Assembly (NCBI GenBank): GCA_964568425.1
Contig: CAZMPO010000007.1
Coordinates: 1-64,000 of the forward strand
Direction of reading: 5' to 3'
Source of the DNA: CAKSQF01 sp964568425
Lineage (GTDB): Bacteria > Bacillota > Clostridia > Oscillospirales > CAG-272
Length of the DNA stretch: 64,000 nt
Numbering within the stretch: the stretch's first letter is position 1; every line of letters starts with the position of its first letter. A program made the translations under genes and the position numbers. Shown one piece after another: positions 50,909 to 59,745 of this stretch. Below the pieces are notes generated by a model. That model did no database searches. It worked only from the letters and a program-made list of their open reading frames with translations, and was not told the DNA's origin.

Positions 50909-50937
50909 ATTATATCACATAATTCGAGATTTGTCAA
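50909..50937 (-). promoter_or_regulatory. consensus promoter of the pyr operon
   Basis: Perfect TTGACA (50932-50937), 17 bases, perfect TATAAT (50909-50914) on the minus strand, about 40 bases before pyrC. Confidence 0.9.
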
Positions 50938-50955
50938 CCAAAAAAATATACGAGC

Positions 50956-51148
50956 TTGACAAAACTTTTTATCCGTGTTATGGTTATCTTTGATAAAAGG
51001 GGCAAGGAAGAGGGATGGGGCATAGGTATAGCCGCACCCGTGGGGCGTGAGCACCGCATCTTTGGCAATTGGGGTATGATATATCGGCGAAATAAATAAT
51101 CAATTACCCCCGTGTGGGTACACCGCGAATAAATTCGAGGTGTACCCA
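50956..51148. other. structured intergenic region with long hairpin between fhs and pyrC
   Basis: No protein gene is convincing here. A plus-strand TTGACA (50956-50961), 17 bases and TATGGT could start a short RNA. Downstream DNA is G-rich on the plus strand (GGGGCAAGG, GGGATGGGGC) and ends in a near-perfect 16-base hairpin (51115-51130 with 51133-51148, arms TGGGTACACC..., 2-base loop). A GGGGTA/TACCCC pair and an alternative TACCC-GGGTA pair that would disrupt the hairpin are also present. It may be a small RNA, a palindromic repeat element or the end of the fhs transcript. Confidence 0.5.
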
Positions 51149-51166
51149 AAACGTAAACATGTTTTC

Positions 51167-52840
51167 TCAGAAAAGCCCGGATATCTTGCCGTTTTCATCG
51201 ACATCGATGCGTTCTGCGGCAGGGGATTTGGGAAGTCCCGGCATGGTCAAGATGTCGCCTGTCATTACGACCACAAATCCCGCACCTGCGGACACCTTGA
51301 CATTTTTGACGGTGACCGTAAATCCGGTCGGTGCGCCGAGCTTTGTCGGGTCATCCGAGAAGCTGTACTGCGTCTTGGCGATGCAAACGGGCAGTCCGCC
51401 GAAGCCGAGTGCCTCAAGCTCGGCGATCTGCTTCTTTGCGGCAGGGGTATAGGTTACCGCATCTCCGCCGTAAACGCGTTTTACGACATTCTCGATCTTT
51501 TGCTCGATGGTCTCATCAAGCTCATAGGAGAACTTAAAGTTCGGGGTCTCCTCCTCGCAAAGGCGAACGACCTCATTTGCAAGTGCGACTCCGCCCTCGC
51601 CGCCCTTGGCGTGAACATCCGAAAGGACGGTATTTACGCCGAGCGAGCGGCATTTTTCGATGATAAAGCCGATCTCGGCATCGGTATCGGTCGGGAAACG
51701 GTTGATCGCCACGACGCAGGGCAGACCGTAGACGTTTTTGATATTCGAAACATGGCGAAGAAGGTTGGGGACGCCTGCCTCGAGGGCGGATATATTCTCG
51801 TTTGCAAGCTCTTTTTTGTCCATGCCGCCGTGCATCTTAAGTGCGCGAACGGTTGCAACGATGACGACCGCATCGGGGGTAAGTCCTGCCATGCGGCACT
51901 TGATATCGAGGAATTTCTCCGCGCCGAGATCCGCGCCGAAGCCTGCCTCGGTGACCGTATAATCGCCCATTTTGAGTGCAAGACGCGTCGCCATGACCGA
52001 GTTACAGCCGTGTGCGATATTTGCAAAAGGTCCGCCGTGAACGAATGCGGGCGTTCCCTCAAGAGTTTGCACGAGGTTCGGCTTTATCGCATCCTTGAGA
52101 AGTGCGGTCATTGCGCCGACCGCCTTGAGATCGGACGCGGTCACGGGTTCACCCGAGTATGTATAGCCGACAATTATCCTGCCAAGTCGCTCTTTGAGAT
52201 CGGAGATCGAGCTTGCAAGGCAGAAAACAGCCATTATCTCGGATGCCACGGTGATGTCAAAGCCATCCTCACGCGGAACACCGTTTGCCTTGCCGCCCAT
52301 TCCGTCGACGATAAAGCGAAGCTGTCTGTCGTTCATATCGACACAGCGTTTCCATGTGATGCGGCGAACGTCTATTCCGAGGGCATTTCCCTGCTGAATG
52401 TGGTTGTCAAGCATTGCGGCAAGCAGATTGTTTGCCGCGCCGATTGCGTGAAAATCGCCCGTAAAATGGAGATTTATATCCTCCATGGGCACGACCTGCG
52501 CATATCCGCCGCCTGCCGCGCCTCCCTTGACTCCGAACACGGGACCGAGCGAGGGCTCGCGAAGTGCCACGGTGACCTCCTTGCCGATCTTTGCAAGTCC
52601 GTCGGCAAGTCCTATCGTTGTGGTAGTCTTTCCCTCGCCTGCGGGTGTGGGAGTTATCGCCGTAACAAGCACGAGCTTGCCGTTCTTTCGCTTGCTTGAA
52701 AGGAGCGAAAGATCGACCTTTGCTTTATATTTGCCGTACTGCTCGATATCATCGGGCGAAAGGTGCGCCTTTGCGGCGATCTCGGTAATGGGTCTCATTT
52801 CGCACTGCTGTGCGATCTCAATATCGGTAAGGTGTGCCAT
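51167..52840 (-). CDS. fhs: formate-tetrahydrofolate ligase
   Basis: A 557-aa enzyme making 10-formyl-THF from formate, ATP and THF. TPTPAGEGKTTTTIGLADGL is the ATP loop; EPSLGPVFGVKGGAAGGGYA, FVHGGPFANIAHGCNS and VTEAGFGADLGAEKF are family signatures. It lies 33 bases downstream of purL, so it belongs to the purine operon and supplies the formyl donor to PurN and the AICAR transformylase. No THF riboswitch is visible, as expected for an internal gene. Confidence 0.97.
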   Translation of the reverse strand: MAHLTDIEIAQQCEMRPITEIAAKAHLSPDDIEQYGKYKAKVDLSLLSSKRKNGKLVLVTAITPTPAGEGKTTTTIGLADGLAKIGKEVTVALREPSLGPVFGVKGGAAGGGYAQVVPMEDINLHFTGDFHAIGAANNLLAAMLDNHIQQGNALGIDVRRITWKRCVDMNDRQLRFIVDGMGGKANGVPREDGFDITVASEIMAVFCLASSISDLKERLGRIIVGYTYSGEPVTASDLKAVGAMTALLKDAIKPNLVQTLEGTPAFVHGGPFANIAHGCNSVMATRLALKMGDYTVTEAGFGADLGAEKFLDIKCRMAGLTPDAVVIVATVRALKMHGGMDKKELANENISALEAGVPNLLRHVSNIKNVYGLPCVVAINRFPTDTDAEIGFIIEKCRSLGVNTVLSDVHAKGGEGGVALANEVVRLCEEETPNFKFSYELDETIEQKIENVVKRVYGGDAVTYTPAAKKQIAELEALGFGGLPVCIAKTQYSFSDDPTKLGAPTGFTVTVKNVKVSAGAGFVVVMTGDILTMPGLPKSPAAERIDVDENGKISGLF

Positions 52841-52873
52841 GATCGGATCTCCTTTTTTATATTATCAATCTTT

Positions 52874-55800
52874 TTATATTTTTTTGAAGTACTTTACAGC
52901 CGCCTCGAACATGCGAATGTCATACTCGCCGAGGACGTTTTTGTAAAGACCGCCACCGACACGCTCGCTGTGTCCCATCTTGCCGAGCACGCGTCCGTCG
53001 GGCGAGGTGATGCCCTCGATCGCGCACATCGATCCGTTGGGATTGAAGTCGACATCCATCGTCGCTCTGCCGTCGAGATCGACATACTGCGTCGCGATCT
53101 GCCCGTTTTCGGCAAGCCTTTCGATAAGTGCCTCGTCGGCGATGAAGCGACCCTCGCCGTGCGATATCGGCACATTGTAAACATCACCGACATTTGTCAG
53201 CGACAGCCACGGGCTCTTATTGGACGAAACGCGGGTGCGAACGATCCTTGACTGGTGGCGCGAAATGTTGTTAAATGTGAGCGTCGGGCAGTGCTCGTCG
53301 GTATCGATGATCTTACCGTACGGAACAAGTCCGAGCTTTATAAGTGCCTGGAAGCCGTTGCAGATACCGCACATCAGACCGTCGCGCCTCTCAAGAAGAT
53401 CTGTGACTGCCTCTTTGATCTGCGCATTTCTGAAAAATGCCGTGATGAACTTAGCCGAACCATCCGGTTCGTCACCGCCCGAAAATCCGCCGGGGATGAA
53501 TATCATCTGACACTCGGAGATCTTTTTTGCCACCTCGTCGACACTGCGCACAACATCGGCGGCGGTCAGATTGCGAATAACGGCAATTTCTGCCTCCGCT
53601 CCTGCAGCCATTACCGCGCGAGCCGAGTCGTATTCGCAGTTCGTGCCCGGGAATACGGGGATGAGCACCTTCGGACGTGCCACAGCCACCGCAGGTGCAA
53701 AACGGCTGTTTTCTGTCATTTTATATGTGAAATTCTCTGCTTTTTCCTCTTTTTCGCTCGTTTTTGTGGGATATACGTCTTCAAGCGTCGCACTGTTGAG
53801 CCTAAGCAGTTCATCGATGGTGACTCTGTCGCCGTCAAGATCGATCACGCCGTCATCGGTCGTATGACCGAGCTTCACCGTGCCGCGGACATTCACATCC
53901 TCGGTCAGCTCGGCGATGATAAAGCCCCAAAGTGAGGGCAGATGCCACTGTCCTTCGAGTCCCGAGTTGCTCTTAAAGCCGATGCCGTTTCCAAAGGACA
54001 TGTTCATGATGCCCTCGCCGATACCGTGCTCGACAGCCCACGCCGCCTTGACCTTGCCCTCTTTGCAAAGCTCATGGAAGGCATCCCATGATGCCCTAAG
54101 GCTCTCGGCACTCTCATCTGCCGCACCGAAGAGGTACACCGGGTGTCCTGCCGCCTTAAATTCGGGCGAGATGACCGCTCCTTTATCGATGGGAGCAATG
54201 GCGAACGAAATGAGCGTCGGCGGAACGTCCCTGTCAAGGAAACTGCCCGACATGGAGTCCTTGCCGCCGATTGCAGCCGCACCGAGCTCCAGCTGTGCAT
54301 CGAGTGCACCGAGCAGTGCCGAAAAGGGTTTGCCCCAACGGGTCGGCTCGGTTCTGAGCTTTTCAAAAAATTCCTGGAGCGACAGATACGCGCCGTGATA
54401 GTCCGCGCCTGTTGCGACAAGTTTTGCAACCGAGGTATAAACTGCGGCATGCGCGCCGATGTAGGGATCAACGCTCAGCAGATCGGGGTCACATCCGAAT
54501 GCCATAACACTTGCGGTATCGGTCGACTGCCCCGGGAGTGTCGGGAGCACTGCCGCCATCGACTGCGTCGGGGTGAGTTGGCGTTTGCCGCCGTAGGGCA
54601 TGAGCAGAGAGCCCGCACCGATGGTAGAGTCAAAACGCTCGACAAGTCCTCGACGGCTTGCTGTATGAAGATCGGACGCCATTTCGCGCAGATCGCCGTA
54701 AAGTGCCCTCGAAAGTGCCGAAAGGTCTTTCTTATCGATCTTGACCGACGCGTGCTTTGTCGCGCCGTTCGTGTTCAGGAAATCGCGTGAAAGATCGGCG
54801 ATGACAGCACCGTTCCATGTCATGACCATGCGTGCCTTTTTTGTTACAACGGCGACGCGATACGCCTCGAGATTTTCGCTCTCGGCAAGGGATATGAATT
54901 TATCGGCATCCTCGGGTGCGACGACGACCGCCATGCGCTCCTGAGACTCGGAGATCGCAAGCTCGGTGCCGTCAAGACCGTCATATTTTTTGCGAACAGC
55001 GTCAAGATCGATGCGAAGTCCGTCGGCAAGCTCGCCGATGGCGACCGAAACGCCGCCTGCGCCGAAGTCATTGCAACGCTTGATCATGCGCGTGACCTCG
55101 CCGTTTCTGAAAAGACGCTGGATCTTGCGCTCCTCGGGGGCGTTGCCCTTCTGAACCTCGGACGCCATGGTGGCAAGCGACTTCGCATCGTGGCTCTTGG
55201 ATGAGCCTGTCGCACCGCCGATACCATCCCTGCCCGTTCTGCCGCCGAGCAATATTACCACATCACCGGGCGCAGGGCACTCGCGGCGGACATTGCATGC
55301 AGGCACTGCGGCAACGACCGCGCCGCACTCAAGTCGTTTTGCAACAAATCCGTCGTGATAAAGCTCAGCCACATGTCCCGTGGCAAGCCCGATCTGGTTG
55401 CCGTAGGACGAATATCCTGCGGCTGCCGTTCTGCATATCGTTCGCTGAGGCAGTTTGCCGGGGACAGTCTCGGAAAGAGGTGTTCTCGGATCTCCCGCGC
55501 CGGTAACGCGCATTGCCTGATGAACATAGGCGCGTCCCGAGAGCGGATCGCGGATGCAACCGCCGATACAGGTCGCCGCGCCGCCAAATGGCTCGATCTC
55601 GGTCGGATGGTTGTGCGTCTCGTTCTTAAACATGAGCAGCCAATCCTCGTCCCTGCCGTCGACCTTGGCGTTAACATGGATGGAGCAGGCGTTGATCTCC
55701 TCGCTCTCGTCAAGCTCGGGCAGAAGTCCGCGCTTTTTCAGCACCTTTGTGCCGATGGTCGCGATGTCCATCAGTGTCTGCGGACGCTTTGCCGCTCTTT

Positions 55801-56578
55801 CCTCTCCGTACACCTCAACACGCGCCTTGAGATAACGTTCATACGCCGCCTGTACTGCCGCATCGTCGATCTTCACCTCGTCGATGTGGGTCGAGAAGGT
55901 GGTGTGGCGGCAGTGATCCGACCAATATGTGTCGACCACGCGAATTTCGGTGATCGTCGGGTCGCGATGCTCGCTGTCGATAAAATAATTCTGCAAAAAC
56001 TTAAGATCGTCAAGATCCATGGCAAGTCCGAGATCATCGAGCAGTGCGGAAAGCTCTCCCTCGTCCATTTTCGTAAATCCATCGATGGTGGCGACGCGCT
56101 CGGGAGCGGTGTGTTTTGCCTCGAGCGATGTCGGCAGGTCGAGGGACGCCTCGCGCGACTCGACCTTGTTTATGATATGCGCACGAATGGCGTCGAGATC
56201 GCCCTCGGCAAGTGTTCCGTAGAGGGCATAGACCTTCGCCGAGCGCACGATCGGACGCTCACCGCCCGAGATTATCTGTATGCACTGTGCCGCGCTGTCG
56301 GCTCTCTGATCAAACTGACCGGGGAGCGGCTCGACCGCAAAAAGCCGATCGGCATCGGTCGGGAGAGAGGTAGATGTGATATCGAGCTGAGGCTCCGAAA
56401 ATACGGTCTTTACCGCATAATCAAAGAGTTCGGGCGTGATATTCTCAACATCGTAGCGATTGAATATTCTGACCGATTTGATGCCGCAGATCCCGAGAAG
56501 TCCCGAGATATCGGACATAAGCGATGCCGCCTCGTGGGCAAGCTCCTTCTTTTTTTCTACATATATTCTATAAACCAT
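52874..56578 (-). CDS. purL: phosphoribosylformylglycinamidine synthase, single chain
   Basis: A 1234-aa FGAM synthase combining PurS-, PurL- and PurQ-like parts, the clostridial single-chain type. RVVDTYWSDHCRHTTFSTHI opens the synthase core, NETHNHPTEIEPFGGAATC is the hallmark loop, and the C-terminal class I glutaminase (about 985-1234) has FPGTNCEYD, FIPGGFSGGDE and the nucleophile in CGICNGFQALIKLG, with SHGEGRF carrying the His. It converts FGAR, glutamine and ATP to FGAM. Operon neighbours are purD upstream and fhs downstream. Confidence 0.96.
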   Translation of the reverse strand: MVYRIYVEKKKELAHEAASLMSDISGLLGICGIKSVRIFNRYDVENITPELFDYAVKTVFSEPQLDITSTSLPTDADRLFAVEPLPGQFDQRADSAAQCIQIISGGERPIVRSAKVYALYGTLAEGDLDAIRAHIINKVESREASLDLPTSLEAKHTAPERVATIDGFTKMDEGELSALLDDLGLAMDLDDLKFLQNYFIDSEHRDPTITEIRVVDTYWSDHCRHTTFSTHIDEVKIDDAAVQAAYERYLKARVEVYGEERAAKRPQTLMDIATIGTKVLKKRGLLPELDESEEINACSIHVNAKVDGRDEDWLLMFKNETHNHPTEIEPFGGAATCIGGCIRDPLSGRAYVHQAMRVTGAGDPRTPLSETVPGKLPQRTICRTAAAGYSSYGNQIGLATGHVAELYHDGFVAKRLECGAVVAAVPACNVRRECPAPGDVVILLGGRTGRDGIGGATGSSKSHDAKSLATMASEVQKGNAPEERKIQRLFRNGEVTRMIKRCNDFGAGGVSVAIGELADGLRIDLDAVRKKYDGLDGTELAISESQERMAVVVAPEDADKFISLAESENLEAYRVAVVTKKARMVMTWNGAVIADLSRDFLNTNGATKHASVKIDKKDLSALSRALYGDLREMASDLHTASRRGLVERFDSTIGAGSLLMPYGGKRQLTPTQSMAAVLPTLPGQSTDTASVMAFGCDPDLLSVDPYIGAHAAVYTSVAKLVATGADYHGAYLSLQEFFEKLRTEPTRWGKPFSALLGALDAQLELGAAAIGGKDSMSGSFLDRDVPPTLISFAIAPIDKGAVISPEFKAAGHPVYLFGAADESAESLRASWDAFHELCKEGKVKAAWAVEHGIGEGIMNMSFGNGIGFKSNSGLEGQWHLPSLWGFIIAELTEDVNVRGTVKLGHTTDDGVIDLDGDRVTIDELLRLNSATLEDVYPTKTSEKEEKAENFTYKMTENSRFAPAVAVARPKVLIPVFPGTNCEYDSARAVMAAGAEAEIAVIRNLTAADVVRSVDEVAKKISECQMIFIPGGFSGGDEPDGSAKFITAFFRNAQIKEAVTDLLERRDGLMCGICNGFQALIKLGLVPYGKIIDTDEHCPTLTFNNISRHQSRIVRTRVSSNKSPWLSLTNVGDVYNVPISHGEGRFIADEALIERLAENGQIATQYVDLDGRATMDVDFNPNGSMCAIEGITSPDGRVLGKMGHSERVGGGLYKNVLGEYDIRMFEAAVKYFKKI

Positions 56579-56618
56579 GTTTCTTATGACTTTCCTTTCA
56601 AACCTTCAAATTATATTC

Positions 56619-57893
56619 TCAGGCTTTATCACCAAGAGCCGCGAGTGCCCTTTTTCCGATATCATGTCGGCAAAAGCTGTTGTCAAATTTTATCCTTGAC
56701 ACCTTTTCGTAGGATGCCTTGATCGCCTCACAAAGCGTCGGTCTGACGCTCGTGACGCCGAGCACGCGTCCGCCGTTTGTTACAAGGTGTCCGTTTGACA
56801 GAGCCGCCCCTGCGACATAAACGGAGTCCGCTATGTCATCGGGGATCTCTATCTCAAAGCCCTTTTCGTAGGAGGCAGGGTAGCCGTTTGATGCCATGAT
56901 GACACAGCAGGCGGACTCATTCGAAAATTCGACCGACACATCGGACAAGGTCTCGTTTGTCACCGCCATCATGATGCTAAGCAGATCGGTCTTCAAAAGA
57001 GGGAGCACGACCTGAGTCTCGGGGTCGCCGAATCGGCAGTTGTACTCGATCACCTTCGGTCCGTCCTTTGTGATCATGAGGCCGAAATAGAGGCAACCCT
57101 TGAACGTCCTGCCCTCCGCTCTCATCGCTTCAATGGTCGGGACAAATATCTTTTTCATGCACTCATCAGCCACGGCGTTTGTATAATACGGGTTCGGTGC
57201 GACCGTGCCCATTCCGCCGGTGTTAAGTCCGCGATCGTTGTCAAGTGCACGCTTATGGTCCATCGACGAGACCATCGGAACGACCGTCTTGCCGTCGGTA
57301 AAGGAGAGCACCGACACCTCGGGACCTTCGAGGAACTCCTCGATAACGATCTCCTTGCCGCTCTCGCCGAATTTTCTGTCCTTCATTATCGAGACGACCG
57401 CATCCCTTGCCTGATCTCGCGTCTCGGCGATTATGACACCCTTTCCGAGTGCCAGCCCGTCCGCCTTGATGACGGTCGGCAGAGGTGCGCTCTCGACATA
57501 GGCAAGTGCCGCCTCGGGATCCGAGAAGACCTCGTATCGAGCGGTCGGAATGCCGTATTTTTTCATAAGATCCTTCGAAAAGACCTTACTGCCCTCGATT
57601 ATCGCCGCCGCCCGTCTCGGGCCGAAGCAGGGTACGCCGACCTCTTCGAGACGATCGACAAGCCCGAGGACAAGCGGGTCATCGGGCGCAACGATCGCGT
57701 AGTCGATCTTGTTTTCGACCGCGAACGAAACTATGGCATCAAGATCGGTCGCCTTTATATCAACGCACACGGCATCAGCGGCGATCCCCCCGTTCCCGGG
57801 CAGAGCAAACACCCGCTCGACCGATCTGTTTTCTCTGATTTTCTTTATAATGGCGTGCTCTCGCCCACCGGAACCGATTACTAATAAATTCAT
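56619..57893 (-). CDS. purD: phosphoribosylamine-glycine ligase
   Basis: A 424-aa ATP-grasp ligase. VIGSGGREHAIIKKI begins the protein, KADGLALGKGVIIAET is the ATP loop region, and NTGGMGTVAPNPYYT and YNCRFGDPETQVVLPLL bind metal and substrate. It catalyses the second step of IMP synthesis, from phosphoribosylamine to GAR. An AGGAGG-like site (GGGAGGTAAAAC) precedes the ATG. It is separated from the AICAR transformylase gene by an inserted cassette (57921-58549). Confidence 0.96.
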   Translation of the reverse strand: MNLLVIGSGGREHAIIKKIRENRSVERVFALPGNGGIAADAVCVDIKATDLDAIVSFAVENKIDYAIVAPDDPLVLGLVDRLEEVGVPCFGPRRAAAIIEGSKVFSKDLMKKYGIPTARYEVFSDPEAALAYVESAPLPTVIKADGLALGKGVIIAETRDQARDAVVSIMKDRKFGESGKEIVIEEFLEGPEVSVLSFTDGKTVVPMVSSMDHKRALDNDRGLNTGGMGTVAPNPYYTNAVADECMKKIFVPTIEAMRAEGRTFKGCLYFGLMITKDGPKVIEYNCRFGDPETQVVLPLLKTDLLSIMMAVTNETLSDVSVEFSNESACCVIMASNGYPASYEKGFEIEIPDDIADSVYVAGAALSNGHLVTNGGRVLGVTSVRPTLCEAIKASYEKVSRIKFDNSFCRHDIGKRALAALGDKA

Positions 57894-57920
57894 GTTTTAC
57901 CTCCTTGGGAAGGGGAAATT

Positions 57921-58549
57921 AGATACAAGATACGAGATACAAGATACAAGATACTTATTTGTGCGGACTTGGTTGTTCAGCTTTCTGTTTGTGGGTGAAT
58001 TTTTGAGCTTATTATTCTTGCACCGTTTTTATGGCTGAGGTCAACATGGAGATCAGATCTTTGCAATCGCTGATTATGGAATTGAAAAGATTGGTCGGGA
58101 TGTAGTCGGATGAATGCAAAAGTTCAAGCCAATAGATGGTCTCAGCCGCTTCTTTTCGTGCTATTTGCAGTTTTGCGACAAAATCCTTTCGACTGCTCCC
58201 ATAGACCGCTTCCGTAATATTAGCACCAATACTCGTCCCACTGCGCAGTATTTGATTTGACATAACATACTCCCGATGTTCCTTGCAAAGGTACTTGTAC
58301 AGACTGACAATCCGCTTTGCAAACTCCATACTTTTCGCCTTCAACAAACTATCAACAGACATAAAACCCCCGAAGTAAGATATAAGATACAAGATACTTA
58401 TTTATGCGGACTTGGTTGTTCAGCTTTCTGCATGCAGAGAGATAATACAAAATACAAAAAATACAAGCTATTATAAAATATCGGACGCTGAAGAAAGAAG
58501 CTTTAGCGAACAAATATCTTGTATCTCGTATCTTGTATCTTGTATCTCC
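57921..58549. mobile_element. IVP (four-helix-bundle) cassette bounded by GATACAAGATAC repeats
   Basis: The segment holds a small gene (58012-58362, minus) framed by repeats. At 57921-57955 there is a run of AGATAC(A/G)AG units. The stretch 57941-57987 recurs at 58384-58430, 47 bases with one difference, both spanning TTGGTTGTTCAGCTTTCTG. At 58513-58547 the AGATAC run appears again inverted (TATCTTGTATCTCGTATCTT...). It splits the pur operon between purD and the AICAR transformylase gene. No transposase or integrase is present, so any mobility would be non-autonomous. Confidence 0.75.
58012..58362 (-). CDS. four-helix bundle protein (23S rRNA intervening-sequence/avd-like family)
   Basis: A 116-aa all-helical protein of the IVP family: SMEFAKRIVSLYKYLCKEHR, SNQILRSGTSIGANITEAVY (the conserved R-S-x-S-x-G-A-N-x-x-E), FVAKLQIARKEAAETIYWLE and YIPTNLFNSIISDCKDLISML. 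Such proteins occur in 23S rRNA insertions, as Avd in diversity-generating retroelements, and as isolated repeat-flanked genes; they bind nucleic acid as pentamers. The ATG at 58362 follows GGGGG by 4-5 bases. An in-frame TTG (58392) inside the repeat could extend it by 10 residues. Confidence 0.88.
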   Translation of the reverse strand: MSVDSLLKAKSMEFAKRIVSLYKYLCKEHREYVMSNQILRSGTSIGANITEAVYGSSRKDFVAKLQIARKEAAETIYWLELLHSSDYIPTNLFNSIISDCKDLISMLTSAIKTVQE

Positions 58550-59734
58550 TCAGTGGTGGAACAATCTCATTCCGGTAAATGCCATGGCTATGTTGTATTT
58601 GTTGCAGCAATCGATGACTATATCGTCGCGGATGGAGCCGCCGGGTTCGGCTATGTAGGAGACGCCGCTGCGTTTGGCGCGCTCGATGTTGTCGTCGAAC
58701 GGGAAGAATGCATCCGAACCGAGGCTGACACCGTCCAGTGTGTCAAGATATGCCCTCTGCTCGTCGCGTGTAAACGGTTCGGGACGAGTGGTGAAATATT
58801 TCTGCCAAATGCCGTCCGCGCAGACATCCTCTTCATTTTGATTGATATATCCGTCGATCACGTTGTCGCGATCGGCTCTGCCCATGCCCTCCTTGAATGG
58901 GAGCGAGAGGACCTTGTCATGCTGACGAAGCTGCCATGTATCCGCTTTCGTGCCTGCAAGACGCGTGCAATGAATACGCGACTGCTGACCCGCGCCGACG
59001 CCGATCGCCTGACCGTCGTATGCATAGCAGACCGAGTTGGACTGAGTATATTTAAGAGTGATCAGCGAAATGATAAGATCGCGCACGGCACTCTCGGGGA
59101 GCTCCTTGTTTTCGGTCACAACATTTGAAAGAAGCTCTGCGTTGATCGCAAAATTGTTCCTTCCCTGCTCAAAGGTTATGCCGAAGACCTCTTTGGTCTC
59201 CTTTTCGGCAGGGGTGTAGTCGGGATCGATCTTTACGATGTTATAATTGCCGCGACGCTTGCCCTTTAAGATCTCGAGTGCCTCGGGCTCGTAACCGGGG
59301 GCGATAATGCCGTCGGACACCTCTCTTGCGATAAGCTTTGCGGTCGTCACATCGCAAACATCCGACAGCGCGATCCAGTCGCCGAAGGAGGACATGCGGT
59401 CGGTTCCTCTTGCTCTCGCATAAGCACAGGCAAGCGGCGAATCGTCAAGACCCTCGATATCATCGACAAAGCATGCCTTTTTCAGCTTTTCGGGAAGCTT
59501 CGTTCCGACTGCCGCCGAGGTCGGGCTGACATGCTTAAACGAGGTCGCCGCGGGCATACCGAGCACCGCTTTAAGCTCTCTGACGAGCTGCCATGAATTG
59601 AATGCATCAAGGAAGTTGATATAGCCGGGTCTGCCGCAAAGGATCTCGATCGGGAGATCGCTGTCGTCCTTCATATATATTCTCGAAGGCTTTTGGTTGG
59701 GGTTACAGCCGTATTTCAGCTCAAATTCTTTCAT
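58550..59734 (-). CDS. purH: AICAR transformylase, stand-alone
   Basis: A 394-aa enzyme matching the formyltransferase half of PurH: FELKYGCNPNQKPSRIY at the start, FKHVSPTSAAVG, YTQSNSVCYAYDGQAIGVGA, GQQSRIHCTRLAG and a C-terminal SDAFFPFDDNIERA...GVSYIAEPGGSIRDD with the closing RLFHH. The N-terminal MGS-fold IMP cyclohydrolase of normal bifunctional PurH (~520 aa) is missing; the next gene upstream encodes a separate cyclohydrolase. It uses 10-formyl-THF, supplied by fhs in the same operon. Confidence 0.94.
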   Translation of the reverse strand: MKEFELKYGCNPNQKPSRIYMKDDSDLPIEILCGRPGYINFLDAFNSWQLVRELKAVLGMPAATSFKHVSPTSAAVGTKLPEKLKKACFVDDIEGLDDSPLACAYARARGTDRMSSFGDWIALSDVCDVTTAKLIAREVSDGIIAPGYEPEALEILKGKRRGNYNIVKIDPDYTPAEKETKEVFGITFEQGRNNFAINAELLSNVVTENKELPESAVRDLIISLITLKYTQSNSVCYAYDGQAIGVGAGQQSRIHCTRLAGTKADTWQLRQHDKVLSLPFKEGMGRADRDNVIDGYINQNEEDVCADGIWQKYFTTRPEPFTRDEQRAYLDTLDGVSLGSDAFFPFDDNIERAKRSGVSYIAEPGGSIRDDIVIDCCNKYNIAMAFTGMRLFHH

Positions 59735-59745
59735 TTCGGTGCTCC

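Noticed and set aside
50934..51149. Two short proteins starting MGTPRI on opposite strands
   Set aside because: Both begin at the ATGGGTACACC-like arms of the same inverted repeat, which explains their shared start; neither has a ribosome site or recognisable domain.
52841..52873. THF riboswitch upstream of fhs
   Set aside because: Only 33 bases separate purL and fhs, too short for the aptamer; fhs is an internal operon gene.
57921..58549. Insertion sequence between purD and the AICAR transformylase gene
   Set aside because: The only gene is a four-helix-bundle protein; there is no transposase, and I could not identify a target-site duplication separate from the internal 47-base repeat. It is called a non-autonomous cassette instead.
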